DNA of 64,000 nt, taken from contig NZ_PYFW01000001.1 in assembly GCF_003020125.1 (NCBI RefSeq), positions 744,001 to 808,000 on the forward strand, in the 5' to 3' direction. Below the pieces are notes generated by a model. The model saw nothing but the letters and a program-made list of their open reading frames with translations. It did no database searches and was not told the origin of the DNA. Origin of the DNA: Bradyrhizobium sp. MOS003. Lineage in GTDB: Bacteria > Pseudomonadota > Alphaproteobacteria > Rhizobiales > Xanthobacteraceae. The position numbers were made by a program, and so were the translations under genes. This document shows positions 26,966-36,437 of the stretch, one piece after another (within the stretch, counting starts at the first letter, position 1; every line of letters begins with the position of its first letter).

Positions 26966-28291
26966 ATGCACGCGCCCGTCCATACCAAAGTCGGCACCCG
27001 TCAGGTGTTCGCCATTGCCGGCCCGGCGATGGTCGCGAACCTGACCACGCCGCTGATCGGCATTGTCTCGACCACGGCGATCGGGCGGCTCGACGATGCC
27101 GCGCTGCTCGGCGGCGTCGCGATGGCCTCGGTGATCTTCGATTGCCTGTTCTGGCTGTTCGGCTTCCTGCGCATGAGCACGCTCGCCTTCACCGCGCAAT
27201 CGCTGGGCGCGGGCGACACACGCGAGCCGATCGCGATCCTGGCGCGCGGCTTCATCGTTGCCGGCCTGATCGGCGCCGCGCTGATCCTGCTGCAACTGCC
27301 GCTGGCTGCCGTGCTGTTCGATCTCATGGGCGGCAGCGAGGGCGTGACACGGGCGGCGAAGACCTACTTCAAGATCCGGATCTGGTCGTCGCCGTTCGCG
27401 CTCGCCAATTACGTCATCCTCGGCTGGCTGATCGGCCAGGCCCGCGCCAATTCGGCCTTGTTGCTTCAGGTCGTCATCAACCTCGTCAACATGGCGGCGA
27501 CGATCCTGCTGGTGCTGGTCTACGACACCGGTATCGCCGGTGCCGCGATCGCCGCGCTGTTGTCGGAAGCGGTCGGCTTCGCCCTCGGCGTGCTGGTCTG
27601 CCGGCATTATGCCGATGGCGGCTTCGCCGTGCCGTACGCGACCCTGCTCGACCGCGACAAGCTGTTGCGGTTGCTGGCGGTGAACACCGACATCCTGATC
27701 CGCACCGCGGCGCTGATCGCCGTGTTCCTGTTCTTCACCGCAAAGGGCGCGCAGGCCGGCGACGTCACGTTGGCCGCCAATTCCGTGCTCAACAACTTCC
27801 TGCTGGTCAGCGCTTTCTTCCTCGACGGTCTCGCCAACGCCGCGCAGCAGCTCTGCGGCCGCGCCGTTGGCGCGCGCGATGCAAAGGGCTTTGCGGATTC
27901 AACCCGGCTGGTGCTGCTATGGGGCCTCGGCTTCGCGCTGGTGGTGTCGGGACTGTTCGCGCTGTTCGGGGCGGCTCTGATCGATGTCATGACGGCGAGT
28001 GACGACGTCCGCCGTGCCGCGCGCGAATTCCTGCCGTTCGTCGTGCTCGCACCCATTCCCGGCGTGTTCGCCTTCGGCTTCGACGGCATCTATATCGGCG
28101 CGACCTGGGCGCGCGAGATGCGCAATCTGATGCTGGCTTCGTTGGTGATCTTCTTCGCCGCCTGGTGGGCGCTGCAATCACTCGGCAATGCCGGACTGTG
28201 GTGCGCGCTGATGGCCTCCTACCTCTCGCGCGGCGGCTTGCAGGCCGCGAGGTACCCCGCGCAGTTCAGGGCGACGTTTTCGAAACTGTGA
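26966..28291 (+). CDS. MATE family efflux transporter (DinF-like)
   Basis: A 441-residue, twelve-helix exporter of the DinF branch of MATE proteins. It starts VFAIAGPAMVANLTTPLIGI, with the family IGRLDDAALLGGVAMASVIF and the second-half counterpart AANSVLNNFLLVSAFFLDG. The ATG at 26966 follows the MBL hydrolase stop by two bases, so the two genes form an operon. The DinF subgroup is SOS-linked in E. coli, but no LexA-type box is visible here. Confidence 0.88.
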   Translation: MHAPVHTKVGTRQVFAIAGPAMVANLTTPLIGIVSTTAIGRLDDAALLGGVAMASVIFDCLFWLFGFLRMSTLAFTAQSLGAGDTREPIAILARGFIVAGLIGAALILLQLPLAAVLFDLMGGSEGVTRAAKTYFKIRIWSSPFALANYVILGWLIGQARANSALLLQVVINLVNMAATILLVLVYDTGIAGAAIAALLSEAVGFALGVLVCRHYADGGFAVPYATLLDRDKLLRLLAVNTDILIRTAALIAVFLFFTAKGAQAGDVTLAANSVLNNFLLVSAFFLDGLANAAQQLCGRAVGARDAKGFADSTRLVLLWGLGFALVVSGLFALFGAALIDVMTASDDVRRAAREFLPFVVLAPIPGVFAFGFDGIYIGATWAREMRNLMLASLVIFFAAWWALQSLGNAGLWCALMASYLSRGGLQAARYPAQFRATFSKL

Positions 28292-28295
28292 CGAT

Positions 28296-28436
28296 CGTGT
28301 CCCGGACGCGCTGCAGCGTGGAACGCTGCTGCGCAGCGCCGGGACCCACCACTCCTCGGACTCGCCGTCACATGGGCCCCGGCTCTGCAGCGCACCGCGC
28401 CGAAGCCGGCGCGCTGCGCGGCGTCCGGGGCACGAG
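28296..28436. repeat. Palindromic repeat (family A, copy 1)
   Basis: CGTGTCCCGGACGCG at the left and GCGTCCGGGGCACGAG at the right, with GCAGCG-type inner arms. It is one of five related elements in the window and lies between the convergent MATE and pyrD genes. Confidence 0.82.
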
Positions 28437-28442
28437 AGCGCC

Positions 28443-29540
28443 TTACATCCCCGGCCAGTCTTCCGCGGTCAGCGTCGCAGCATCCGCGCCGACGATCTCG
28501 GACAGCGAGTCCCGTCCCGTCCGCAGCAGCGTCGAGGTGAGGTCGCGCTTGATCTCGTCGACGAGGCCGAGGCCCTTGTAGATCAGGGACGAATAGAGCT
28601 GGATCAGGCTCGCGCCGGCGCGGATCTTGGTCAGCGCGGCACCGCCCGAATCGACGCCGCCGACGCCGATCAGCGGGAACGCGCCCTCGACGCGCACATA
28701 GGTCTCCGCGACCATCCGCGTCGACAGGCGGAACAGCGGTCGGCCGGACAGGCCGCCTTGCTCCTTGGCGCGCATCTCCTCCCGCAGCGTGCTCGGCCGC
28801 GCGATCGTCGTGTTCGACACGATCATGCCGTCGACCCGGCGCGAGCGCGCCACCTGCACGACATCGTCGAGCTGGGCGAGGCTCAAATCCGGCGCGATCT
28901 TGAGCAGCACCGGCGTGTCGCCGGCCTTCTGCCTGACGCGCTCGCGGGCGTCGATCACCCTGGCGAGGAGATCGTCGAGCAGGGCGCCTTCCTGCAGATT
29001 GCGCAGGCCCGGCGTGTTCGGCGAGGAGACGTTGACGGTAAAATAGCTCGCCACCGGCGCAAAGGTCTCGATCAGCTTGACGTAATCGGCGACGCGGTCC
29101 GGCGAATCCTTGTTGGCGCCGACATTGACGCCGACGATGCCGCCGTGCTGCGCGCGTGCGGCAAGCCGGCGCAAGGCGACTTCCGCGCCGTCATTGTTGA
29201 AGCCCATGCGGTTGATGACGGCCTCGTCGCGCTCCAGACGAAACAGCCGCGGCCGCGGATTGCCGATTTGCGGCTTCGGCGTCACCGAGCCGATCTCGAC
29301 GAAGCCGAAGCCGAGCCGCAGCAGTGCATCCGGCACCTCGGCGCTCTTGTCGAAGCCCGCGGCCATGCCGATCGGATTGGGAAAGTTGAGCCCGAAGGCG
29401 CGCATCGCGAGCTTGGGATCGTCAGGGCGCGGCGTGACCGGCGGCAGGAAGCGCAGACCCCGAATCGCGAGGCGATGGGCATCTTCCGGATCGAGCCAGC
29501 GCAGCACCGGCAGCGAAAAGGCGTCGAAAGCGCGGATCAC
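28443..29540 (-). CDS. pyrD: Dihydroorotate dehydrogenase (quinone)
   Basis: Class 2, membrane-associated FMN enzyme of pyrimidine synthesis that passes electrons to quinone. It is 365 residues long with the N-terminal amphipathic helix of class 2 enzymes (FSLPVLRWLDPEDAHRLAIR). Features include NPIGMAAGFDKSAE, the catalytic Ser segment NVSSPNTPGLRNLQ, LLKIAPDLSL and the FMN-phosphate loop IGVGGVDSGGAAL. Its start overlaps the stop of the DUF952 gene by four bases, so the two are coupled. Confidence 0.95.
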   Translation of the reverse strand: MIRAFDAFSLPVLRWLDPEDAHRLAIRGLRFLPPVTPRPDDPKLAMRAFGLNFPNPIGMAAGFDKSAEVPDALLRLGFGFVEIGSVTPKPQIGNPRPRLFRLERDEAVINRMGFNNDGAEVALRRLAARAQHGGIVGVNVGANKDSPDRVADYVKLIETFAPVASYFTVNVSSPNTPGLRNLQEGALLDDLLARVIDARERVRQKAGDTPVLLKIAPDLSLAQLDDVVQVARSRRVDGMIVSNTTIARPSTLREEMRAKEQGGLSGRPLFRLSTRMVAETYVRVEGAFPLIGVGGVDSGGAALTKIRAGASLIQLYSSLIYKGLGLVDEIKRDLTSTLLRTGRDSLSEIVGADAATLTAEDWPGM

Positions 29541-29881
29541 GGCAGCAGCTCCGGAGTGTCGTGGCCGCCGTCGGAGCGCATGTTGAGGTTCATCACCGAC
29601 AGCACCGCGCCGAGGTCGAGCTCGCCGTAGAGATGAGGAAACAGCTCCTCATTGCGCGAGCGCTCCCAGCGCAGTGCGCCGCCGAGCGCGTCGCCATCGA
29701 CCTCGACCAGGAACAGCGCGCGCTGGCCGAAATAATGCTTGCGCAAGGTCTCGGGAACCTGGGCAGCGGTGGAGAAATGGATGAAGCCGTCGCGCGCATC
29801 GTCCGCGCTGCCCCGGTAGATGCCCTGCCGTTCCGCCTCGCGCCAGGCCGAGGCCGGACAGATTTTGTAGATCTTGACCAC
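29537..29881 (-). CDS. DUF952 domain-containing protein
   Basis: A 114-residue protein beginning with a GTG (MVKIYKICPASAWREA). The pattern GFIHFSTAAQVPETLRKHYF followed by LFLVEVDGDAL and FPHLYGELDL is the DUF952 signature, a fold related to the ADP-ribosyltransferase/RNA 2'-phosphotransferase group. The biochemical role is unknown. It is translated ahead of pyrD with a four-base overlap, an association often kept in Rhizobiales. Confidence 0.88.
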   Translation of the reverse strand: MVKIYKICPASAWREAERQGIYRGSADDARDGFIHFSTAAQVPETLRKHYFGQRALFLVEVDGDALGGALRWERSRNEELFPHLYGELDLGAVLSVMNLNMRSDGGHDTPELLP

Positions 29882-30073
29882 CGCTTGCGGAGCCCTTTGA
29901 GGTTATTTGGTTTTTTCGCCTCTTGCGGGTCTTGAAACCCGGGCGCGACCGTAAAGGCCACACCTCTCGAACTCAAGCGCTTGGATCGCATCCCCGATCG
30001 CCCCTTGCACGGAAAACGGAAAACCGGTTGATTTGAGGACAGTTTTCCTGAGTTGCGACGGGCTGGACCTTGC

Positions 30074-30727
30074 ATGGTCAGGCAGGCCAAAGCGCAGAGG
30101 ATACTGACGCACGACCAGATCTGGGTCGCCCTGGATCGGCTGGCGGCGCGCGCCGGTCTGTCGCCATCCGGTCTTGCCAAGCGCGCCGGGCTCGATCCCA
30201 CCACCTTCAACAGGTCCAAGCGCGTCACCTCCGACGGCCGCGAGCGCTGGCCCTCGACAGAATCCATCGCCAAGGCGCTCGCAGCCGCCGATTCCTCGAT
30301 GGCGACCTTTGTGACGCTGATCGACGGCGTGCAGGGCCACGGCTGCTGCGTGCCGCTACTCGGCTTCGCCGAGGCCGGCGCGAGTGGCGCGTTTGATGAA
30401 TTCGGTTTTCCGTCGGGCCACGGCTGGGCGGTGGTCGCGCTTCCGACCGCCGAGGACCACAACACCTTCGCACTGAAAGTGTCCGGCAACGCACTCCAGC
30501 CGGCCTATCGCGACGGCGACATCATCCTGGTCTCGCCGGGCACACCGGTCCACAAGGGCGACCGCGTGGTGCTGAAGACGAGAGCCGACGACATGCTGGT
30601 CGCAACGCTCAAGCGCCGCACGACGAAGGGGGTGGAATTGCTGCCGCTCGGTGCAGCCCAAGGCGAGCACCGGCTGTCGACGAGCGACGTTGCGTGGCTG
30701 GCGCGGATCATCTGGGCCAGCCAGTAA
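30074..30727 (+). CDS. LexA/S24-like HTH regulator lacking the catalytic serine
   Basis: A 217-residue protein with an N-terminal Cro-type helix-turn-helix (RAGLSPSGLAKRAGLDPTTF) and a C-terminal S24 domain. The S24 active-site segment, usually GDSMEP plus RDGD, reads SGNALQPAYRDGD, so the nucleophile Ser is Ala (residue 140). The following VHKGDRVVLKT and the Lys region VATLKRRTT are retained. It therefore should not cleave itself and probably acts as a stable repressor or phage-type regulator. The ATG at 30074 is preferred over the in-frame codon at 30053. Confidence 0.85.
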   Translation: MVRQAKAQRILTHDQIWVALDRLAARAGLSPSGLAKRAGLDPTTFNRSKRVTSDGRERWPSTESIAKALAAADSSMATFVTLIDGVQGHGCCVPLLGFAEAGASGAFDEFGFPSGHGWAVVALPTAEDHNTFALKVSGNALQPAYRDGDIILVSPGTPVHKGDRVVLKTRADDMLVATLKRRTTKGVELLPLGAAQGEHRLSTSDVAWLARIIWASQ

Positions 30728-30854
30728 ACGCTCTGTTCATCGTCATTCCAGGGCGACAGCCACACCGTGTTTCAACCAGCTTGCGACTCAAGGCGGCGCT
30801 CGCCTAGGTTCCCCGCGCCCTTTTTCGGCATCAATCCATTTCTGGGGAAAGATC

Positions 30855-31608
30855 ATGAATCGTCGCCACGCATTGAAGGCTTTGGCGGGCCTCGCTCTCT
30901 GTCCGGTGTGCAAACCCGCCTTTGCCGCCGAAGGCGCACACTGGGAGCTACGATGGCACCGGCGGCCCCGGCAAATGGGGCGACCTCGACGCCGCCAACA
31001 AGGCCTGCTCCGTCGGCCTGCAGCAATCGCCGATCGACATCGAAGCGACGGTCAAATCGCAATTGCCTGCGCTGAAGGTGAACTGGGGCAAGTCCGCCGA
31101 CACCATCGTCAACAACGGGCACACGATCCAGCTCAATTTCGCCGAGGGCAGCACGTTGATGCTCGGCGACGTCAAGTACAAGCTGCTTCAGGTGCATTTC
31201 CACCGGCCGAGCGAGCACATGATCGGCGGCAAGAATTTCCCGATGGAGGCGCACTTCATCCATCGCAATGATGCCGGCGGCCTCGCCGTGGTCGGCGTGC
31301 TGATGGCCGAGGGCAGGCCGACCCCGGCTTTCGGCAAGATCGTCAAGACCATGCCGGCAGCGGAAGGTCCCGCGGTGAAAGCGGATGCGGGCATCGATCC
31401 GCACGCCATGCTGCCAACGAAGCTCAGCTACTTCCGCTATCCCGGCTCGCTGACGACCCCGCCCTGCTCGGAAGTGGTCGAATGGCTGCTGCTGACCACC
31501 CCGATCCATGTGTCGGCCGCCGATGTCGCGGCGTTCGCAAAACTCTATCCGATGAACGCGCGCCCGGTGCAGAAGGACAACCGGCGTTACGTGCTGAAGT
31601 CGATCTGA
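30855..31608 (+). pseudogene. Alpha-type carbonic anhydrase, frameshifted after the signal peptide
   Basis: A twin-arginine-style signal (MNRRHALKALAGLALCPVC, then AFAAEGAHW) opens at 30855. The enzyme itself is read in another frame: SYDGTGGPGKWGDLD, QQSPIDIEATV, the zinc region LLQVHFHRPSEH and MEAHFIH, then GSLTTPPCSEVVEWLLL. Removing one G from the GGG at 30953-30955 restores AHWSYDGTGGPG, and the total (754 bases, one too many) becomes 250 codons plus stop. The catalytic part is otherwise complete. It is either a recent one-base insertion or a sequencing error; without correction no secreted enzyme is made. Confidence 0.87.
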
Positions 31609-31618
31609 GCGCGAGTCC

Positions 31619-31704
31619 CGTAGCCCGGTTGAGCGCAGCGACATCCGGGGCCGCTTGCGCGGCATGCAAAGACCCCGGATCTCGCTGCGCTCAGCCGGGC
31701 TACG
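31619..31704. repeat. Palindromic repeat (family G)
   Basis: CGTAGCCCGGTTGAGCGCAG on the left is answered by CTGCGCTCAGCCGGGCTACG on the right, with ATCCGGGG/CCCCGGAT inside. It lies between the convergent carbonic anhydrase and lysS genes and could end transcription from both sides. Confidence 0.85.
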
Positions 31705-31719
31705 CGTCCGCGACTTACC

Positions 31720-33366
31720 TCACGCGCTCCTTGCCAGCGCGCCGTCGATCATGTTGACCGCGTTCTGCACGCCGTACACCGCGACGAAGGACCCGAAGCG
31801 CGGGCCCTTTTCCTGGCCGAGCAGGACCTGGTAGAGCATGTTGAACCAGTCCAGCGTAACGCCGGGACGGCCGTCCTTCCCCTTCTTGACCTGGTCGAGG
31901 AACGGCTCGCGGCGGCCGATCTCGTAGACGACGTTCTGGATGTCCTCTGGCGTTGCGTCCTGTGCCAGCTGTGACAGCGCATCGCGCAGATCCTGCAGCG
32001 CCGCCCGCTCAGTTTCGTTAGGCACGCGAAACTGCTTCGTCGGCGCGACGAAGTCGCGGTAATAATTGATGGCGTAGCCGACCATCGCATCGAGCTTCGG
32101 ATGCGTCTGCGGGCTCACGCCCGGACGATAGCGGCCGATGAATCCCCACAGCGTCTCGGCGTTCTCCGCGTTCGACGACGACACCAGCGTCAGCAGCAGC
32201 TGGAAGGTGACGGGCATGTCGCCCTGCGGCGGCTTGCCGTTGTGGATGTGCCAGACCGGATTGCCGAGCTGCTGCTTGTCGTCCTGTTTGGGAAAGCCAT
32301 CAATGAATTGCTGATAGTCGTCGACCTGGCGCGGGATGACGTCGAAAAACAGCCGCTTGGCCGCCTTCGGTTCGCGATACATGAACAGCGACAGCGATTC
32401 CGGCGAGGCATAGCGCAGCCATTCGTCGATGGTGAGGCCGTTGCCCTTCGACTTCGAGATCTTCTGGCCCTTCTCGTCGAGGAAGAGCTCGTAGTTGAAG
32501 CCTTCCGGCGGCGTGCCGCCGAGCGCCTTTGCGATCGCACCCGACAGCTTCACGGAGTCGATCAGATCCTTGCCGGCCATCTCGTAGTCGACGCCGAGGG
32601 CGACCCAGCGCATCGCCCAATCGGCCTTCCACTGACACTTGACGTTGCCGCCGGTGACCGGCGTTTCGACTTCCTGGTTGGTGTCGGGGTCGAGATAGGT
32701 CACCGTGCCGGCCGCGACGTCGCGGCGGATCATCGGCACCTGCAGCACGACACCGGTGGTCTTGCTGATCGGCAGGAACGGCGAATAGGTCGCGCGGCGA
32801 TCGGGTCCGAGCGTCGGCAGGATGATCGCCATCACCTGGTCGTAGACGGCAAGCATCTTGAGCAGCGTCGCGTCAAAGCGGCCTGACGTATAGTAGTCGG
32901 TCGAGCTCGCGAATTCGTAGTCGAAGCCGAAATGATCCAGAAACGCGCGCAGGCGAGCGTTGTTGTGCGCGCCAAACGAGGGGTACTCGTTGGAGAACGG
33001 ATCCGGCACCCGCGTCAGCGGCTTGCCGAGATGCGCGGCCAGCATCTCCTTGTTCGGCACGTTGTCGGGCACCTTCCGAAACCCGTCCATGTCGTCGGAG
33101 AACGCCAGGAGACGCGTCTTGACCTTGTCCTCGGTCAGCACGCGGAAGGCATGGCGAACCATCGAGGTGCGCGCGACCTCGCCGAACGTGCCGATATGCG
33201 GCAGGCCCGACGGTCCATAGCCGGTCTCGAACAGCACCTCGTCCTTCGGGCTTTTCTTCAGCCGCGCGACGATGGCCTTGGCTTGCTCGAACGGCCAGGC
33301 GTTGGATTGTTCGGCAAGCGCACGCAGATCGCTCGGGCTCATGTTGGGATCGATAACGGACATCAA
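31720..33366 (-). CDS. lysS: Lysine--tRNA ligase, class I
   Basis: A 548-residue class I (archaeal-type) lysyl-tRNA synthetase, unlike the class II enzyme of most bacteria; class I forms are usual in many alphaproteobacteria. The HIGH-type motif is [13 protein letters not shown] and the KMSKS-type motif is [11 protein letters not shown], with the Rossmann insert [14 protein letters not shown] and a C-terminal helical anticodon-binding part. No second lysS is in the window. It is bounded on both sides by palindromic repeats. Confidence 0.94.
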   Translation of the reverse strand: MMSVIDPNMSPSDLRALAEQSNAWPFEQAKAIVARLKKSPKDEVLFETGYGPSGLPHIGTFGEVARTSMVRHAFRVLTEDKVKTRLLAFSDDMDGFRKVPDNVPNKEMLAAHLGKPLTRVPDPFSNEYPSFGAHNNARLRAFLDHFGFDYEFASSTDYYTSGRFDATLLKMLAVYDQVMAIILPTLGPDRRATYSPFLPISKTTGVVLQVPMIRRDVAAGTVTYLDPDTNQEVETPVTGGNVKCQWKADWAMRWVALGVDYEMAGKDLIDSVKLSGAIAKALGGTPPEGFNYELFLDEKGQKISKSKGNGLTIDEWLRYASPESLSLFMYREPKAAKRLFFDVIPRQVDDYQQFIDGFPKQDDKQQLGNPVWHIHNGKPPQGDMPVTFQLLLTLVSSSNAENAETLWGFIGRYRPGVSPQTHPKLDAMVGYAINYYRDFVAPTKQFRVPNETERAALQDLRDALSQLAQDATPEDIQNVVYEIGRREPFLDQVKKGKDGRPGVTLDWFNMLYQVLLGQEKGPRFGSFVAVYGVQNAVNMIDGALARSA

Positions 33367-33440
33367 GGGGCCTCCGGGCCGCGGAAAATAGCGATTTCCG
33401 GGCCAAATGCAATTTTGTGGGCGGTGTTGCCTCTCACAGC

Positions 33441-33526
33441 GTCATTGCGAGCGAAGCGAAGCAATCCAGATTGTCACGGCGGAAACAGTCTGGATTGCTT
33501 CGTCGCAAGGGCGCCTCGCAATGACG
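33441..33526. repeat. Palindromic repeat (family E)
   Basis: GTCATTGCGAGCGAAGCGAA with GCAATCCAGA on the left; TGGATTGCTTCGTCGC and CTCGCAATGAC on the right. It is the same family as 7920-8000. It sits between lysS and an amino-acid binding protein gene. Confidence 0.85.
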
Positions 33527-33547
33527 GCGGATAGAGCCGCGGCGCAG

Positions 33548-34519
33548 TCAGAACGGGCTCACCGAGAAATAGCGCAGCCACAGATCGGTGTAGCGGCCTT
33601 TTTCCCAGACCCGGAACAACGCCCAGTTCAGGGCCTGGCGCAGTACGTCGTTGCCCTTGCGCACGGCGATGCCGATGCCCTCGCCGAAGAAACGGCTCTC
33701 GACGAAGGGACCGCCGGAGAAGGCGCAGCAATCGCCGGAATCGGTGCCGTTGATCCAGAACGCGAGCGAGATCGCATCACCGAAAATGAAATCGACCTCG
33801 CCCTTGCGCAAGGCGCTGCGCAAGCCGTCGTCGTTGGGATAGGGGTGCAGCTCTGCGTCGGTGAACATCGCCTTGAGATAGGCCTCGTGCGCGGAGCCGG
33901 CGATGACGCCGACCTTCTTGCCCTCGAGATATTCGGGCCGGATCTCCGGCATCACCGCGTCCTTGCGCGAGGCGAAGCGCGCCGGCACCCGGTAATAGGG
34001 ATCGGTGAAGTCGACGCGGGCGCGCAGCTGCGGGCTCACCGCCATCGAGGCGATGATGGCGTCGCCGCGGTTGGAGGAGAGCGCGTCGACCAGCGTCTCG
34101 AAGCGGCGCATCTGCACCGTGCAGGTGACCTTGATCTCCTCGCACAGGCTGCGTGCGAGATCGACGTTGAAGCCGGCCGGGTTGCCGTCGGCGCCGGTGA
34201 AATTGAACGGCGGATAGTCGGTCTCGGTCAGGAAGCGGATCACGGTCAGGCGCGACAGGTCCGGCCGCTCCGGCCGCCGCCGCGGATCCCAGAAGCCCGG
34301 CACGGCCTGCGGGGCGGCCTGCGCGACCCGAGGTGCGGCTTGCTGCGTCCCTTGGGGCGCCGCCGGGGGCGGCTGCTTGGCTGGGTTCTGGGCCTCGGCG
34401 TTGGGCAAGCCTGCGAGCAGGCAGGCACCGACCGCCAGCCCCGCCAGCAAGCTACGGGCAGATTTGGACGATTTCGCCTGTTGCGATGGAGCCATCGGCC
34501 GGAAATGAACTGATATCAT
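33548..34519 (-). CDS. Amino-acid type periplasmic solute-binding protein
   Basis: A 323-residue binding protein of the SBP_bac_3 family. It has a signal peptide (LLAGLAVGACLLAGLPNAEA) and an unusual 60-residue Pro/Gln/Ala linker (PPPAAPQGTQQAAP) before the ligand lobe: FLTETDYPPFNF, NVDLARSLCEEI and DFTDPYYRVPARF, then IAGSAHEAYLKAM. A Cys pair in DSGDCCAFSG is not typical. No transport partners are adjacent. The start could be the Met at 34495 instead. The ligand is presumably an amino acid. Confidence 0.83.
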   Translation of the reverse strand: MISVHFRPMAPSQQAKSSKSARSLLAGLAVGACLLAGLPNAEAQNPAKQPPPAAPQGTQQAAPRVAQAAPQAVPGFWDPRRRPERPDLSRLTVIRFLTETDYPPFNFTGADGNPAGFNVDLARSLCEEIKVTCTVQMRRFETLVDALSSNRGDAIIASMAVSPQLRARVDFTDPYYRVPARFASRKDAVMPEIRPEYLEGKKVGVIAGSAHEAYLKAMFTDAELHPYPNDDGLRSALRKGEVDFIFGDAISLAFWINGTDSGDCCAFSGGPFVESRFFGEGIGIAVRKGNDVLRQALNWALFRVWEKGRYTDLWLRYFSVSPF

Positions 34520-34580
34520 AGGGATCGGAGGGCGTTATAGACCATCCCGACGGGAACGCGAGTGCGGAATGTGGCGACGG

Positions 34581-34710
34581 TGCGCTCCCTCCCCCGCTTG
34601 CGGGGGAGGGTCGGGGAGAGGGTGTGTCCGCTGGGCGAGTGCCCCTAAATGGATATAGCCCCACCCGCCGCGCTTCCGCGCGTCGACCTCCCCGCAAGCG
34701 GGAGAGGTTG
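34581..34710. repeat. Palindromic repeat (family C)
   Basis: CCCCGCTTGCGGGGGAGGGT on the left and TCCCCGCAAGCGGGAGAGG on the right, the same layout as 25658-25776. It lies between the binding protein and SCO genes. Confidence 0.83.
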
Positions 34711-34737
34711 CAGTGGAGTTCGCGGCTCGATCAGCCC

Positions 34738-35328
34738 TCAGAGATACTTCTTCAAATCCGCCGCCGCCTCGTCCGGCGTCCGCTTCAGATTGAACGGGGA
34801 GACGAAGCGGCCGTCGCGGTCCATCAGGTAGATCAGCGCGGTGTGGTCCATGGTGTAGTCGCCGTCCTTGGTCGGGACCTTCTTGGCGTAGACCCGGTAG
34901 GAGGTGATGACCTTGGCGGTCTCGGCGGGATCGCCGCTGAGGCCTTCGAGGTGCGGATCGAAGCTCGACAGATAATCCTTCATGGTCGCCGGCGTGTCGC
35001 GCTCGGGGTCGACCGAGATGAAGACGGCATTGACCTTGTCGGCATCCTTGCCCAGCGCGCGCAGCACTTCCGAGATCTCGAACAGCGAGGTCGGGCACAC
35101 GTCGGGGCAATGGGTGTAGCCGAAGAAGATCAGGGTCGGCTTGCCCTTGAGGCTCTTGTCGGTGACCGCCTTGCCGTTCTGGTCGGTCAGTTGGAACGGG
35201 CCGCCGATCGCGGCCGGCTGCGCCACCTTGCTGACCCCGCCCATGGCCCAGAACATGATCAGGAGGCCGGCAACGAGGCTTGCGGCGAAAGCGGTCGCGA
35301 TCACCAGCGGACGGGCGGCGGAACTCAT
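34738..35328 (-). CDS. SCO1/SenC family protein
   Basis: A 196-residue, membrane-anchored thioredoxin-like protein that helps load copper into cytochrome oxidase or reduces its subunit II thiols. An N-terminal anchor (VIATAFAASLVAGLLIMFWA) is followed by the copper motif TLIFFGYTHCPDVCPTSL (CxxxC), the VFISVDPERDTP strand and the distal copper-ligand His in DYTMDHTALIYLMD. All three metal ligands are present. It follows a 64-residue membrane protein on the same strand by 24 bases. Confidence 0.92.
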   Translation of the reverse strand: MSSAARPLVIATAFAASLVAGLLIMFWAMGGVSKVAQPAAIGGPFQLTDQNGKAVTDKSLKGKPTLIFFGYTHCPDVCPTSLFEISEVLRALGKDADKVNAVFISVDPERDTPATMKDYLSSFDPHLEGLSGDPAETAKVITSYRVYAKKVPTKDGDYTMDHTALIYLMDRDGRFVSPFNLKRTPDEAAADLKKYL

Positions 35329-35352
35329 GAGCGGAAAACTTCCTGTGGCGGA

Positions 35353-35547
35353 TCAGAAGCAGGCGGCGAAGCCGGTCCTGATCATTTCGAAGAACATCTG
35401 CGTGCCGTAGTGGAACCACAGCGCCAGCGCGCCGAGCACCAGCAAGCTGCCGATCCCCGCGCCCGCCAACAGCAGCACGAACGGCGTCCGGCCGGCAGTG
35501 GGCGAATTGTCCTGTAGCGGATGCGATGGGTGCAGCGGTTGAGCCAT
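35353..35547 (-). CDS. Small single-helix membrane protein upstream of sco
   Basis: A 64-residue protein with a proline-rich N-terminus and one membrane helix (PFVLLLAGAGIGSLLVLGAL). It ends with an aromatic FEMIRTGFAACF tail. It precedes the SCO gene by 24 bases on the same strand, so it is probably co-transcribed. Its role is unknown; small helical proteins next to sco genes are often linked with oxidase assembly, which is inference here. Confidence 0.6.
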   Translation of the reverse strand: MAQPLHPSHPLQDNSPTAGRTPFVLLLAGAGIGSLLVLGALALWFHYGTQMFFEMIRTGFAACF

Positions 35548-35655
35548 GACAACGATCGGGGCGAAGGCCCGGGTTCCCAGCCTCAGATAAGCCCTGGCCC
35601 GCCTGCCGGCAAGGCGCCGCTGGCGGGCCGGAACGGTCCGGTCAGGCCGGGAAGG

Positions 35656-36174
35656 TCAGCGCAGCTGGCCCCGGGCGGATTCGATCCGGTCCGATTGCGG
35701 GAGCGGCCGGCGCGACGGCTTGATGGCCGAGGCCTGCGCGTCCAGGTAGCAGGGCTTGTACATGGCCTGGAGCTGCTTGCCCTTCAGGAACAGCATATGC
35801 GGGGTGAGGCCGCCGCGCTGGTTGATCCAACGCTTCACCTGCGAAGGATACATCATATACAGCATCTGGGTCGCCTCGGTGTTGGTGACGGCGCGGCCGT
35901 TGCTGCCGAAATCCCAGGCGGCGTGGAAGCCGAGCGTCGCGCTCGAGGTCACGCAGATGCGGTCATGCGGAATGGCGCCGAGGACGATGGTGCAGGCCGA
36001 GGCGCAGAGGCCGTCGATGATGACGGTGTCACCTGACTGCCTGAGGTCCTGGTATTTGTCGACGTAGGTTCCGATCCGGCCACCGCGGTCATCCGCGATC
36101 CGAACCACCGCGTGAGAAGCCCCCATGCAAGCGATGAGGAGAACTGCCGCCAGCAACCCCGTCAGAAACTTCAT
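35656..36174 (-). CDS. Secreted protein with ClpP/crotonase-like fold
   Basis: A 172-residue periplasmic protein with a signal peptide (MKFLTGLLAAVLLIACMGA, then SHA). The central DTVIIDGLCASACTIVLGA places a Ser two residues before a Cys in the way periplasmic ClpP-like proteins (COG3904-like) place their nucleophile. SATLGFHAAWDF supplies a possible His, as in such proteases. A basic C-terminal tail KPSRRPLPQSDR ends it. Whether it cleaves peptides is unknown. Confidence 0.7.
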   Translation of the reverse strand: MKFLTGLLAAVLLIACMGASHAVVRIADDRGGRIGTYVDKYQDLRQSGDTVIIDGLCASACTIVLGAIPHDRICVTSSATLGFHAAWDFGSNGRAVTNTEATQMLYMMYPSQVKRWINQRGGLTPHMLFLKGKQLQAMYKPCYLDAQASAIKPSRRPLPQSDRIESARGQLR

Positions 36175-36437
36175 TGTCCCCGCCCCAGTCGAATTCGAAT
36201 CTGCGTGTCAGGTGATGATGCGCGGCTAGCGTCCGTCGTAACCGAGGTTTTGTCTAGGCAGGCCGGCTCGCTCAAAACAAATTCAAATCCAGTGTTGCGG
36301 CGGTGCTGCACTCGGCGGGTCTCGATCCCAAAGTGGAACAAGTTAATGATGTCTTACGCGCCACACCCTTGATCTCAGTTGCAACCGCTGGCTTCAATCC
36401 GGGCAAATACAGGGGAAATTCATGGAGGGGGACGCAC

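Noticed and set aside
26966..28291. SOS control of the DinF-like MATE gene
   Set aside because: No GTTC-N7-GTTC site is visible upstream, and the gene is coupled to an MBL hydrolase.
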